Shown in pieces: positions 29,334-41,764 of a DNA stretch of 64,000 nt. The position numbers and the translations under genes are program-made. Position 1 is the first letter of the stretch, and every line of letters starts with the position of its first letter. The notes under the pieces are model-generated. The model was not told the DNA's origin. It made no database searches and was given only the letters and a program-made list of their open reading frames with translations. Origin of the DNA: Parus major (taxonomy: Eukaryota > Chordata > Aves > Passeriformes > Paridae); the NCBI RefSeq assembly GCF_001522545.3, contig NC_031799.1, positions 30,585,912 through 30,649,911 on the forward strand, in the 5' to 3' direction.

Positions 29334-31636
29334 CTGGCTCTAATAATAACAATCATGTGAAGTTCAGTAAGAAAGGACAGCTTTTCCCAGAGAAGATGAA
29401 TGGCATTCTCATTCTCCTGCACAGCCTCAGAATCCTGTATTCTGCCATCCCACAAACCAGAGCACTTTCACCTTGCCAGTTTAACTCCAAAAACAATATT
29501 ACACAGGGAAGCTGAACAAAGCTAGAAAGTCATCCTCCAGCAGATGACATTCAATTATCCTCTGTCTCTGCTTAAATGAAGGGTTTCAAGGGAAGCAAGA
29601 CACAGCTTCTATTTTCTGTCCCCACTTGGCAGCAGACAAAAGGGATAATGCTGGCTGCAGTGACTCGAAATCATGAGAAAGTGTTATGCTCATATTTGAA
29701 GCAGAAAGTTTCATGATGAATCAGCAACAGGTTTATCTGCTTTCTGTGTCCCTCCATCTTCTGAGACACTGAAGCCTGTCAAATGTTACATCTTGACCCA
29801 CAAGTCTGCCCACAGGAAAGCCAACACAATCTGTCTGCTGCCTCCCGAAGGTTCTGTGTAGTAGTTTAGATTACTGCCAAACTACCACATTCTGTTACTG
29901 GCAACAAGATTCCTCCTCACTGGAGTTAAGGCTGAGGGCTGGAGAGACTGGACTCACTGTAGAGTGTGATCCTCACTAGTAAAATATGTAATTCTACCTT
30001 CCTACTCCAAATGCTAAAAGGTACTTCCAAACCAGACTTTTAAAGCCTGCTGAAGGAGAGCTGACCCTGCCTTCAGCTTCCTAAACCCAGAAGCTACAAA
30101 GAATCCTTCAAGATTAAAAGGGGTAAGGTTAATGCATTTGGCTTTTCTTGCACTCACAGAGATATCCTAAAAGCAAAATAAATTCTCTATAGCTAATTGG
30201 TCCAAGTTTCAAAAGGTGTAATTATCCATAGGAAAACTTTTCATATTTATTTTATGAGTAAATTTGCTCCTTTGTGTTTTTAAACCACTATTCTACATAA
30301 TGTATGGCATGTATTTAACAGAAAAATAAAATTTCACTCTCAACATCCCACACAGTTTGGAAAGAAACAGCATCAAAGTCTGCAATTGAAACTGATAACA
30401 AGCCTGAATCATCCCTTGAAGAAAAAAAATCACTTGCATTAGAGCTTAGAATGATGTTATTTGACTTGTTCTGCCCTCTTATCTCTAAAATACATCTCCT
30501 GTCTTCAAGGACACATATCTGGGATTTATATAACAGGAATATGGCTTTTTGTATAATGATCTTTGATGGTTCTCCTGCTTTGGGATATTCACACACAATA
30601 CACATGACATATTTCACAAACAGAGAATACTTTGATCATATGCATGCTACAAAACTGTACAACCACAAAGCAGACTGTTTATCCTAATGTTGTAGCAGAT
30701 CCAGAAAATATCCATATATATGTTAACAGCTCAGCAACGCAAAATTGCTTCCTGGTCAGATTATGGTTCATTTTGGATTTAGAAGATCAAACTGAGTTAG
30801 TTGCAGCTTATTTCAAATACACACATCTTCTGAGAGCTAAAATGAGAAGATTCAATGTGATGATAGTGGGTGGAGTCACTCCATTATTAATAAGTGATAG
30901 TGTGTCTCTCCAAATTGTTTGTCTTACTCTGATAAAATTCATAACATGGTAAAGGTTTACAAGACTTACTAGCACAGCCCAGTTGATTAGAAGGATAGCC
31001 TCATGAAAATTCAAGGAACCTTTTGTCTAAACAGACTGGAATGGCAAAGCCTGGGTTTGATTTTCTCTTGTTTTTTTTATTTTAAAAGTATCCTTGAAAG
31101 GACCATGTACACTAGCATGTCCCTCAAAGGAATGTCAGGTGTTACTTGCCATGATGCATTAACATGTTCCAAGACTGCTCTGAGCTGATATTAATAAAAA
31201 ATAATAATTAACTAACACATTTGCATTTTATAAAGCACATACAAAGAGTTAAAAAGATGGTAGCTCAGTCACAGATTTCAGACACAAGTCAATTGTATTT
31301 TTTCTGAGATGAAAGAAAACGGCCAGCATTGAAAGACTTTTACAAAAAGAAAGTTATTTGGGAATCTTGCTTCCTTACTCTGCTAACCATCCCCACTTAG
31401 AAAATTCTAAAAACCATGAGACAAAAGAAAAACTCCTTAGATTAAATGAATGCTGATGAAACTGCAACTAAGGCACTGCCAGTTTAGAGGAACTAAAGTA
31501 TCACAGCTTGTCCTGATTATATCTACTCACCAGTGCAAGATATGTTGCTCACCAATTACACTCTCTTTAGCCATTATCAGTAGTATCATTGTTCTCAAAC
31601 AATTTTAGATGCACATGTTCGGGAACTTATATTTAC

Positions 31637-31690
31637 CTGGTGGATTCTTGGCAGGATCATTGTGGCTTGGACTTCCTGGTTGTCCAGAAT
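31637..31690 (-). CDS. NFIB: NFIB exon 3 (54 nt), start of linker after DNA-binding domain
   Basis: The reverse complement has an acceptor ending in ctttatag before the exon and a gtaaat donor after it. With one G carried in, it reads DSGQPGSPSHNDPAKNPP and ends on the first base of the next codon (phase 1 in, phase 1 out). NFIB carries this linker directly after the DNA-binding domain exon, which ends near YYVQEQ. The exon is 54 nt and symmetric, so skipping it keeps the frame. The upstream 532-nt-type DNA-binding exon was sought in the rest of the window and is absent, so intron 2 extends past position 64000. One difference from the mammalian sequence as I remember it is P for S after GQ. 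Confidence 0.95.
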
Positions 31691-34622
31691 CTATAAAGAA
31701 ATGAAAGAAATGTTTTAATAATTTGTTTTGCAAGTATCTCTCAATCATATAATACCCTCTATTAACTATTAAACTAATACTTCATTCTTTAAAGGTCATT
31801 TCCCTGACTTTCTATGTGAAGCATTATTGAACAAACAAACTGTCTATAACTTATTTTATGCAGATGTAGAATCATTGTGAAAGATGCAATGATCCTCATA
31901 AGAGGAACTTGTAGATCACTGAATAAGGACAAGAGATTCATTCAGTTAAATACTCAAGTTGTAAACACATTTACAAGGGTACCTTTTCATTCCTTTTCCC
32001 TCCATCCCCCAAATATAATATTGCATAATGAGCAAAGCAGAGGTAACTGCTCAGGCAGTGACCAGAAAGACACACTGGATCAGGCAACTAGAGGTTGCAG
32101 TGATGAGGCCTGTTGCTTTAGCCTTTCCTTAAAACACAAAGGCCTACATTGCTTCCACAGACTCATGACTGTGACAAGGATATGACAGTCTGTTTAAATA
32201 CAACATGATCTTTGTGTTCCTAGCCTGTGAGAACTGCTGTTGTGAAATTAAGATTATGTAACGCAAAAACTAACAAACCTCAAACACCGTACACGTCAAA
32301 CTGTGTTTTCATTATTCATGCACTTACTGAATCAAGAGGAGAATGTAATTTCATGTTAATACACTAAATAATAAATTATATTCTTATTCATAAAAACAGT
32401 TTCTTTTAAAAAATCTACTTTTCACTGTATTCCCACATCAATAATAGAACAAAACTATGCTCCACTGTAAGAAATTAACAAAGATATTAAAAAAAAAGCA
32501 GAGAGGAAGAAAATAAATGAAGCAACACCATTTTTTCCACATACAGGCTTCTAAAATGGAGCTATTTTAGTGTCTGAATAAAAAAATACTGATTTTCTCA
32601 AATGTAGTGGTGTTATTAATAGCATAAGACCACCAAAGGATTTCATCATAGCACCACAGAAACTGCTACCACCAAATGAACTCCAGATGGATGTAGAGGT
32701 GTAGAATGCGTTGCTACTTACAGTACCCAAATTAAAGAAGAAGAAAATACAGAAAAGAAGAAAAGTTTATATCAACAAATATTTTTCCTTCAATTACCAT
32801 TTCCTCTTCTTATAGTTGAGGAAGTCCTCAGCTTACAATGAGATTCCCTCTACCTGCTACAAGAAGCTCTTTGAAATCTGTTGCCACCTGTTATGCAGCT
32901 TCATATACATGGCTTGACTCACAGGTCTCTCCAACACTTTAAATTAATACAAGCTTGATTCTGCAGAAGATATTAACTGAGATGGAAATCCTTTCCACAG
33001 CTCAGGTTCTACTAAGCTGATCTGAATGGCAGTTATCCCAAAATGTGTATATCTGGGTAGATGTCTGAGAACTGGAATTCCAAGGCACATGTGAAACTCA
33101 GTTCCAGTGGTGTTAAAAACAACTAAATTTTCCAATAGCGAATTAAATTGCTCTTGTACACAATAAAATGCACATTGAATAGGGAATTTCCCATTAAATG
33201 ACATCTATCTTCTTCATCCTTGGTCAGGAAACATGAAAGGCGAAACTATGAGCTGGATTCTACCCTTACCATGGTTTGGCACCTGGTACTCTTAGGAGTC
33301 CCATTGTGCAACACAGTAGGTAACCATTCAGTATGTCTGCTTCTTCGCATGATATGATACTTCCCTTGAAAGAATTAATTTAGTTTAATGTGAAAACTTA
33401 ATCAGCTACAAGAAATGCTAAAAATCTAATGTTTCTCCATATATGGACCAATTTGTGGAGAATTTTCATTTTTCCTGTGTGAAGTAGATGGTCTTCTAAC
33501 AGATATTCTTTGATTCGGCAAAACATACATACTACTATTTAAATTCAGATTATTAGAGAGGACTTATTTGACACAGCAGTGGTCTGAGTATAAAACTGCT
33601 GCAGATGTGTGGCTAAATGAAGTGTCAATTTGGTAGCAGATAAACCAAATAAAGCTTGAACAACATAGCTTCAGGATCACAGAGATTTGAAACTAAATTA
33701 ATGAGGCCTACCAGAAAATAACTTCTGAAGTTCTCTCATGTTAAAATTAGCTGAAAAAAAGCACAATGTGAAGTAATTTCTTAGATCTTGCACAGCAATT
33801 TACCTCTATTTCTAGTTTCTGGACTCAGGATTTAAAGATTAATAGACGTTCAAACAATTGTTGTTGTAATAAGAAATCTAGCAAAGAACTTTCTAATCAT
33901 ATGGATCAGCAGTTGGCATTATTTATTATAATTTTCCAGTCAGACTTTGGGTTTTGTTAACTACTCAATAATCATGGCTTTTACATATTGATCCTCAGTC
34001 TGTGCTTTCAGAGATCTCAACAAGATTTTGAGAAAGCAGAGATTACTGAAGTAGAATATGAGAATAAAGTTATCTCAGCGTTCACTGAATGCTGTTGAAA
34101 AACCAAATAATTTTATTCTGTATGAGAGACATAGAGTTCCAAACTATGGAACTCTGCACTTAAAACACAGAGAAGCATCTGATCCTCATGATGAAAGACA
34201 CAGACTTGAGGTGACCTGTGGTGATCCAATTCTCTTACCAATGTCAGTAATTATAAAGCACTCTTCTGTTCTGTTTTGATTGGATGCAAATAACTTTGCA
34301 AAGTTCAAAAGGATCATGGTCATTGTAGGACTAAATTATATTAATAGTTTCATACGAGCAGAGCACTGAATGCACAGAAACATCAGAGCAATGCACTTCT
34401 AAAAGAGGGAGTAACCGGCATTTTTGGGAAGCCACAGAAGCTAAGGAAGAAAAAGACATGTTCAAAAACTTTTAATCTTTCTTTGTCCTCATCTGTACAA
34501 GATCACTAATTAACAACATGAGCCCTTTCTTCCAGAGTGATTGAGAAAGACATAAACCAAACTCATTGTGTGTCTAGCTGGATTTGCATTCAATTGTCCC
34601 AGCAAATAACTCTTACACATTT

Positions 34623-34638
34623 AAAAAAAAAAAAAAAA
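34623..34638. repeat. A16 homopolymer
   Basis: A run of 16 A followed by an A/C-rich stretch of about 80 bases. No retroelement body is recognised. Confidence 0.9.
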
Positions 34639-36144
34639 TAATGTCCAACAACCAAAAGTAAAAGAAATCAAACCACCAAAAGAAAACCCAAACCCCAAGC
34701 AACTTCATAAGCTAGAAGCTGGAAAGATACACAACAAGAAGCAAATAAAATATCATCATGTTCATGCAATGAAACTGAAATTTTCATAATTTTAATTTAT
34801 GTAGCTCCCAACTGTAAGTTCCCTTAGTTTTTTTGTTGTTGTAGTTATTGATAGGGAGTTGTTGGTAGGGAGCACCTACACATACCATTTCCACAAAATG
34901 GCTTTCCTGTGCACCTCACAGCCACAGTAGCATATCTGCTCTGCTTTTCTTGGTGCTGACTGAAGCAACTTATCTCTGATAAGTTATTGCCCCATGGATT
35001 AACAGTTTATATGAAATAGGTTCAAAGCAGAGTTTACTTTTAACAGGTCAAAAAACCCTGATGCACTCTATATATAACTTATCATGATTTAGCATGGCTA
35101 TTTCCAAGACATTCTATTCAAATCACTCTTGCTCCTAGGAGACTGTATGAAAGGATGAGTCAAGAAGCTGACATTTTTATACTTCATTTTAAACTTTTAT
35201 ACTTCATTTTTTCCTATGTTTTCATTTCCAGGGATTGATCACAATGAGCATCTCTGAGTGCACATAACTCTCAGTGTAACCAGAGTTAAGACAAACTGAC
35301 TGCTGAGGCCTGCCTCAAGTGAGAAAATAAGCTTCCATTTTCCCTGTGATACACTAGGAAAAGTCTTGGCTTCATAAGGCAGAAGAAAATGAAGAAAAAA
35401 AAGCTGATGGTTTGCCATATAGCAAAGGATGAGATGCTCTCTCCCATTGAACCACCTTGTCTTTGACAAGCAAGAAAGACAACCATGCCAACAAAGTCAA
35501 GAAAGTCATACTTTCACCAGCTTCCTGAAGGATTTTTAGCATTGCTCACCTCAGTAATCTAACTTTTAACTTTTCAGCTGATAAGAGAGTCTCTTTAAAA
35601 AGCAAGCTGCTACACATTCCTTATGCCCTATCCAGTACAAAAAATCTTGTTTTTAAGCCTGTCTGTTAGAGCATAATATCAAAGGCATTGAAAACAAGTA
35701 GCAGCAGAATCTGTTAAAATCTAAAAATACTTTCTAGAGCCATGTCTTAGGGGAATAAGCACATTGTCCACAGGCATCACACTAACGAAATAAACTTTCT
35801 CAGTGAATGCGTTTCTATTTGCCACAGGTTATGAGGAGATCCTTTGATCAGCCTCAGATGATCTCAGTTTACAGACACTAATTTAATCATTCACCAACAG
35901 GTAAATAAATCCTTGCTCTTTGATAGTCTCTGACTGTGGTATGAGGGATAAGGGACCATAGGAATGTGGCCATCATCAAACCATGTATAAAGTTTTTCAA
36001 ACTTTCAAATTAATATACAGCGCTTGGCAGCTGACAGTTCACTATCGTGAGCAGGAATCAAATAGCAGGAAAGTCTACTTTCCAGACTGTCAGGAGGATT
36101 ACTTTGCCACCTGACATCACTTGAGGCAAAGGGTTGTACCCCTG

Positions 36145-36193
36145 AAAATCACAGGATCAGCTGTGATTTTGATCAAGATTGTTGATCTTGATC
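36145..36193. other. Two adjacent perfect hairpins
   Basis: The first hairpin has arms AAAATCACAG and CTGTGATTTT with a 6-base loop (36145-36170). The second starts at the very next base, with arms GATCAAGAT and ATCTTGATC and a 5-base loop (36171-36193). Both stems are perfect. No known RNA family or transposon terminus is recognised. Confidence 0.85.
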
Positions 36194-36786
36194 TCTCAAA
36201 GACTCTGAACATCCATAGCAAAGACATCTTCCTCTTCTCCAAAGGAAATAAAATGGGCAGCAAAAATCAATAGAACAGATAAATAATTTCATCCCTGTAC
36301 TTTAGATCATTACCTTTACTTATTATTACCCTAATTGTACTATGTAACTACCTTTTACTGCCTATATTATTTTACCTGGGCAAGGCAACTTATTGGTTTG
36401 ACAGACTTCCCAAACGCTTGTAACAATTTCATTTTGCAGAAGCAGTGTCTTTCTTTGTGTAGCCCTTTTCTGACAATAGAGAATTATTGTACCATTTTAA
36501 TAGCATTATTCACACCAACTCTTGTGATAGGACAGGTAATTCGTGGTATAAACAAACTAAACATGGTTTAATGCATTTTCCACTGAAAAGTGGATAGTAT
36601 CCACTGAAAGGCTGCTATAAACATTGAAATGCTAGTGTCACCCTTGTTTTCATAAGTATATTAACTTGGGGGGGATTTATTTTTCATTTTTTCATAGATA
36701 ACTACACTTAATTCAAATATTCTCCAGAAAATTTTGTCTCTCTGATTTCGTCTGCTAAAATGTTCACAGCCACCGATTTGTTTGAT

Positions 36787-37219
36787 AGAGAGCAAGTCTT
36801 GTGGGGAGCTCTGAGGGAGCTGGCATTGCTTAGCCTGAAGAAAAGGAGGTTGAACATTATTGCCCTCTACAGGAGGCCGACAGGAGGTTGTAACCAGGTG
36901 AGGTCAGTCTCTTCTCCCAAGGACCAAGTGATAAAACAGGAGGAAACAGCCTCAAGGGAGGCTTTGCATCGAGGCAGGTTTAGACGTGACACTAGGAAAA
37001 AGTTCTTCACCAAAAGGTGGCCAGCCATTGCAATCAGCTTCCCAGGGAAGTCAGGAAGTCACCTTCCATGGAGGTATTTCACAGACCTATAGATGTGACA
37101 TTTAAGGACATAATTTAGTGGTATTGGCAATATTTAGTGGTATTGGCAATGTTAGGTTTACAGTTGGACTTCAAGATTTTAAAGGTCTTTTTCAACCAAG
37201 TGTATTTCATGATTATATG
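36787..37219 (+). mobile_element. CR1 LINE 3' fragment
   Basis: The plus strand follows the CR1 3' end: 'ctgaagaaaaggaggttgaa', 'attgccctctacaggag', 'ggtcagtctcttctccca', 'aaaaagttcttcaccaaaag', 'caccttccatggaggt' and 'aaaggtctttttcaacca'. It ends in the degenerate terminal repeat tttcatgattatatg. It is diverged and 5'-truncated. Near its end it carries a lineage-specific 19-bp tandem duplication (37113-37150). It is antisense to NFIB. Confidence 0.9.
37113..37150. repeat. 19-bp perfect tandem duplication inside a CR1 copy
   Basis: The unit atttagtggtattggcaat occurs twice in a row within the CR1 3' region. CR1 consensus has only one such segment, so the duplication arose after insertion. 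Confidence 0.9.
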
Positions 37220-38279
37220 TCCCTAAGAGATATGGTACTTAGCACAGCTCTCACAAGGAGGAAGCAGCACCTTAAGAAACAAGTAGGGCTTCACTATGAG
37301 AAAGACATGTTTGTCCTTGTATGCTTTCCCAACATGCCCTTGCATCTTTTCACAACAGTATACCCTTGTTAGCAATATGTGTTCATGACACCCAGACTGG
37401 AAACATGCACAGCTCTGAATCAGTGACTTCTTTTGCATTGTTCTGCTACCCTTATTCTGCAAGAGCTTCCTCAGTGTTCACAAGATAGCTCTGCTATTGC
37501 ACTGGGTACCTACATGAAAAGCTAGTCCTGTATTTTTCGTACAACTGGTGGTAAATAAGCAGCATAGAGAAATGACCCAGAAGGCATGGTTGGGACCTCT
37601 CACGACACCAGTGCAACAGCAGGAGATACCCTGAAGGCTGGATGTGGTGATCATGTGCAGTCAGGCTTCAGCAGCAGCCTTGTGTAGCACCAAGAGCTGT
37701 AACAGTGACTTGGGCTCTTCACATCAAAAGACTGCTGCTGTCTAACCTTCACCTACCTGAAAAAGGCAGCAAATAACAGAGCTGACCGCTCACCCCAGAA
37801 AGCTAAGGTGTCTGCTGGTGCTGATACCTAGGCTTTTAGCCCAAGCAGTCATGCCACTTCATAAAGCCTTCATGGCTCGGGCCATGGAGGTGCCTCTGTT
37901 GAGAGCTGATCAGGATAGTCAGCAGAAGCTGGGCTCAGTTTTCATTTCAGCTTAAAATTGTTTGCTTTGGACTGGGGGCACAGCAAGAGTTATTAAGCTA
38001 TCAGCTGATCCATTTCACCACCTGCCCCCATGCCCTCCCACCCCAGACAAGCTTGCCTCTGGCCAGCATGGCTGGTTGAAACGCCCTGTCAGTGCCAGTG
38101 GAGGAGTATCCCCACACCTGGGCTCACCAGGGCAATGCCAGTGAGATGGTGTGTGATGGGCTTCAGAGCCCAACGGGTCATGGCAGGCTCCCTGCTTCAC
38201 CCCACCGTTTATCAGCAGATCTGCCTCTGCCAAGTCACCCAACCAGCCATTGTCAAGACTGTTAACTTTCCTTCAGAGT

Positions 38280-38690
38280 ATTTTAATTAGGTAAATAAAA
38301 AAATGGTAATTAAATCAACATTACGTAATGTGTTTCTGATTTGTAATCTCATTTAAATTAATTAACTGACTCAATCCTTGTTTAGTTTTTAAACTGCCCT
38401 AGTTAAGAAGTGGAGCTCTGGGAGTAAATTCATTTTTTATGTAGCTGAAAGAAATTCAAAGACCTAGAAGCATTTATGAGAATGAAAATAGCAATATGCA
38501 TAGTAAGATTTTCAGCTTTATATCTCATGCATAGATTTATCTTTTTAATTTGAATTCCTTTGTTTATGTGACATAAGTCACAACACTTATTTATTCAAAA
38601 TATTTCTTATACAATTTATAAAGACCATATGTTGCTCATATTGAAAGCTGAACAAATTTCCCCAGCTGTGTTATAAGTTGTGCATGGAAT
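38280..38690. promoter_or_regulatory. Conserved-element-like AT-rich block (candidate enhancer)
   Basis: A TE-free, complex AT-rich stretch with many homeodomain-type cores (TAATTA-like sites near 38283-38363), an ATGCAT-type site and a TGACATAAGTCA AP-1/CRE-like site near 38569. Developmental genes such as NFIB usually have conserved enhancers in their large introns. This is compositional judgement only. Confidence 0.25.
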
Positions 38691-38728
38691 ATATACATAT
38701 CTATGTATGCACGCACACACACACATAT
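38689..38728. repeat. Short TA/CA-rich simple repeat
   Basis: Alternating purine-pyrimidine sequence with ATATACATATCTATG and a short CA run. It may be polymorphic. Confidence 0.6.
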
Positions 38729-39279
38729 TTTTAAGTTAAGGGTTACATTTTTTCATGGCCTGAAACAAATATTTCCCATACCTCATAATATTAGTTGAGC
38801 TCTTTTTTGACATGTACATTAAGATGAGATTTACATAGGTATCAAGCCACATGTGGGTGAATGTGAAAGAATGACATTTCTTTCCAAAAGTTGTTGGATT
38901 CAGTAGGACAAGATGAGATATGAATGCTTAATTTTCTCCATCTGGAGGATACTGTGGATACTAATATAGTCAGAAGTTAGTTTTGGAACCCAAGAAGACC
39001 TTTTACATTAAGGTATGTTTCATAAAGGGCTTTTTTTCTCATTCTTCAGAAAATCAAAAGCGAAATGTAGAACACAGTGGAAGATTTATTGTGATGTTTA
39101 GGAAAGGAAGAAACTATATGCTAAGCTATGTTAATTTAAAAGTTTGTATTTGCAAACAAATACTAGGGATTTCCTTGCATATACCTTCACCTTAATAATA
39201 ACTGATCACTTTTTTCTGTTCTGTAAGACAGGGTTGGCCCTGATGTATATGCAATGTATACTGCTGAGATCTTTACAAA

Positions 39280-39520
39280 ATCACAGAATCAATTAGGTTG
39301 GAATAGAACTCTGAGATTATTGATTCCACCCTATGATCCAATTCTACCTTGTTAGCTAGACCATGGCACTAAGAGACAGATCCAGTCTTTACTTAAACAC
39401 ATGCAGGGATGGTGACTCCATCACCTCCCTGGGCAGCCCATTCCAGTTTCCAACCACCCTCTCCGTGAAGAAAATCTTCCTAACATCCAACCTGAACCCA
39501 CTGCACAGATTCTGGTTTCA
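39280..39520 (-). mobile_element. CR1 LINE 3' fragment
   Basis: The plus strand starts 'atcacagaatcaattaggtt' and continues with 'gatggtgactccatcacct', 'ccctgggcagcccattcca' and 'gtgaagaaaatcttcctaa'. This is the reverse complement of the CR1 3' end, so the copy is in minus orientation, the same as NFIB. It is 5'-truncated and moderately diverged. The right border is approximate. Confidence 0.9.
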
Positions 39521-40146
39521 GGGAAACCAATGCAGATTTTACCACTGAGTCCCATGCAATCGGGATTTCATTTTCTGTTCAACTGTAGAGCAGAAAAGCA
39601 GAAAGAGCTCAGAGAGATAAAATTCACATTTCCACTACATAAGACAACATTCTTGAGCCAGGAATAATGATGACAGGACTAAGACAAAATCAGTTTTGTT
39701 AACATGAGTCACAGACAAAAGTTGTTAAAATCAATGAAAAGTTGCTCCAGCAACTTTTAGATGAAGCAGTTTATGGTAAATTACAGTTTAAAAGAACAAA
39801 AAAAGCATAGTTCAACATACACTGTTGGACAGATCTGCATTTTTTTTTCTTCGAAGTGCATTGCATTCTCCACTAAATCATACAGTAATAAAAGACAGAT
39901 TCCTCAGCAGTTCAGAAATTTACAGTCGTATGCTACTTAACTTACTTCTAAGAGACATGGGGCATAAGGAACGCCATAGTTCTGTGGATCCTCAAGTAAC
40001 ACATTTTTTTATCAGAGATCTTTGTGAAAACAATGTCTCAAATGGAAGTATATACACATGTTCTTTATAAAGTGGTTTAATGTAGTCTGCTGTAATGTAA
40101 AAGTTCATGGATGAAATATGCCCCACTTTGCCTATCCATATTCACT

Positions 40147-40177
<31 letters not shown>

Positions 40178-40192
40178 ACACGTACACACACA
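40147..40192. repeat. (CA)n microsatellite
   Basis: About 23 CA units with TA and CGTA interruptions. Confidence 0.95.
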
Positions 40193-41248
40193 ATTAAAAC
40201 AAACTAACCATGACAAAAGAAAGATTAAATCTATTTATGTGCACTAAGTAGGTAATATACAAGACCTGGCTGAAAAATATCACCACAGCTTTTCATGCCA
40301 GTGGTTCAAAGCTTGACAGTAACTGTGTGTGTGCTCACAGGCACTGTGTTTATACACAAGCTCGTAACAAATGATGAGAAAGTACTGAAGCAATAGTGAT
40401 AAAAAAATTATGACCTACATATCAATTTTCTCTCTACTTTGACCTTTTACAGTAAATAAAAATTAGAAGCACCTAGTCATATGATGTGCCCCAGAAGAAT
40501 TTAAAATGTAGGACTGACTAAAGCATACAAATGTATGACCAACTCAGTTTTGAGTTTGGGCGGCAATGTTCTGCAAATGAATACAAGGAATTTTTTTTTA
40601 AAGCATGTTACTTGAAAAGGAAAAAAAGTTATCTTGGTTTAAACCATGTAAACCATGATTTTCAAGTTTAATACAAAGCAATTTTAAAGAACATTTTTTG
40701 CACAGGTTCCTCATCTCCTACCAGCAACAGTACTGCTGTTGCTGTCATATTGGTCAAAAGCTATTATAAAAGTATTAAATCCTATTTGATCATATTCTTT
40801 TGTGCCTGCCCAGCATAACTCTGTAGTTTTGTGGCCAATATCACATGGCAGCATCTGTTTCAAAATTTTATGATTTTCACTGGATATTACACATCACTTT
40901 TAAGTGATTTCTAATTTCCCAAACTTTCTAATCATCTGTGTAGATGAAGTTCCCTGACAGAGACTATTATATCTGATATGTACAATACCAGCTGCAGTAT
41001 TGATTTTAAAATGTGCTTTCTAGTTCAGCATACAGCAGAGGCTGATTTTGCTCTTTCAATTTTGCTTTATTTACAAAAGTTGGCGCATGTTCTTGCAGTA
41101 ACTAAGGGTATTACGTACTTGAAAAAAGGATACTACTTTTTTTTATCTAAAACAACAGATGTATGGATTTACATTCCAAGGCTTTCATTTTTATTGCTTA
41201 CTAGTTCTTGGGGTTTTTTTGCATGAGTAAAAATTGAGTGCTAATTAA

Positions 41249-41279
41249 GGGGGCATTGAGGGTGGGGGGAGATGGAGGG
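41249..41279 (+). other. Canonical G-quadruplex motif
   Basis: G-runs of 5, 3, 6 and 3 are separated by loops of 6, 1 and 7 bases, which fits G3+N1-7. It lies on the strand opposite to NFIB transcription. Confidence 0.6.
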
Positions 41280-41741
41280 TAAACAAAAACCCTGACTCAA
41301 AATTCTTGCTGTACCTGATAATTTGACAGTGTCTTGAATACTATTTAACCATCCACTGTTTCTAAGGCTTATTTTCTTACCATTACTCTCTCACAGCAGG
41401 ACCTTGAAAAAGTTATCAAGACTGGTTTGGTCTGAAGCTATAAAAAAAAAAGTCTTTGGAGTTAAAAAACCTTGTACATGTTTATTGAAAATGTATCAGA
41501 AACTCAAGTTTCAGTCTGTGTATAAAGCAGAAAGAGTTGTACCACCCAACAATTCCAAGACATGAAGCCAGAATGAGTAACCTTAGATATTCAGCATGTC
41601 TACTATAACTGCAGATTTATTTAGATTCTTATTAAAGGCCCTTTAATACTAAAAAAATAACTTTTTGCTAGCTAAATATATGAAATAAAATTAAATCCAA
41701 ACAGAACTCTCCACTTTAATAACCCTTTATATTCATGTATT

Positions 41742-41764
41742 TCTGCATGTATGTGTGTGTGTGC
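41742..41764. repeat. Short (TG)n repeat
   Basis: A GTATGTGTGTGTGTG-type run in intron 2. Confidence 0.8.

Larger units (their letters stand above)
19791..31636 (-). other. NFIB: NFIB intron 3
   Basis: An 11.8-kb intron. It contains the solo LTR at 21760-22523, a 20/21-bp tandem repeat at 24348-24388, an AAAAC-type simple tract at 26990-27017, an AT-only-like stretch at 28741-28800 and a LINE reverse-transcriptase relic near 29099-29333. The open frames at 25156-25605 (minus) and 26867-27322 (plus) have no recognisable family or exon signals. Confidence 0.85.

Noticed and set aside
36760..37092. 110-codon plus-strand frame
   Set aside because: It lies entirely within the CR1 3' region and is not a gene.
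37962..38290. Overlapping frames on both strands in a GC-richer block
   Set aside because: Composition keeps several frames open at once; no codon bias, domain or signal.
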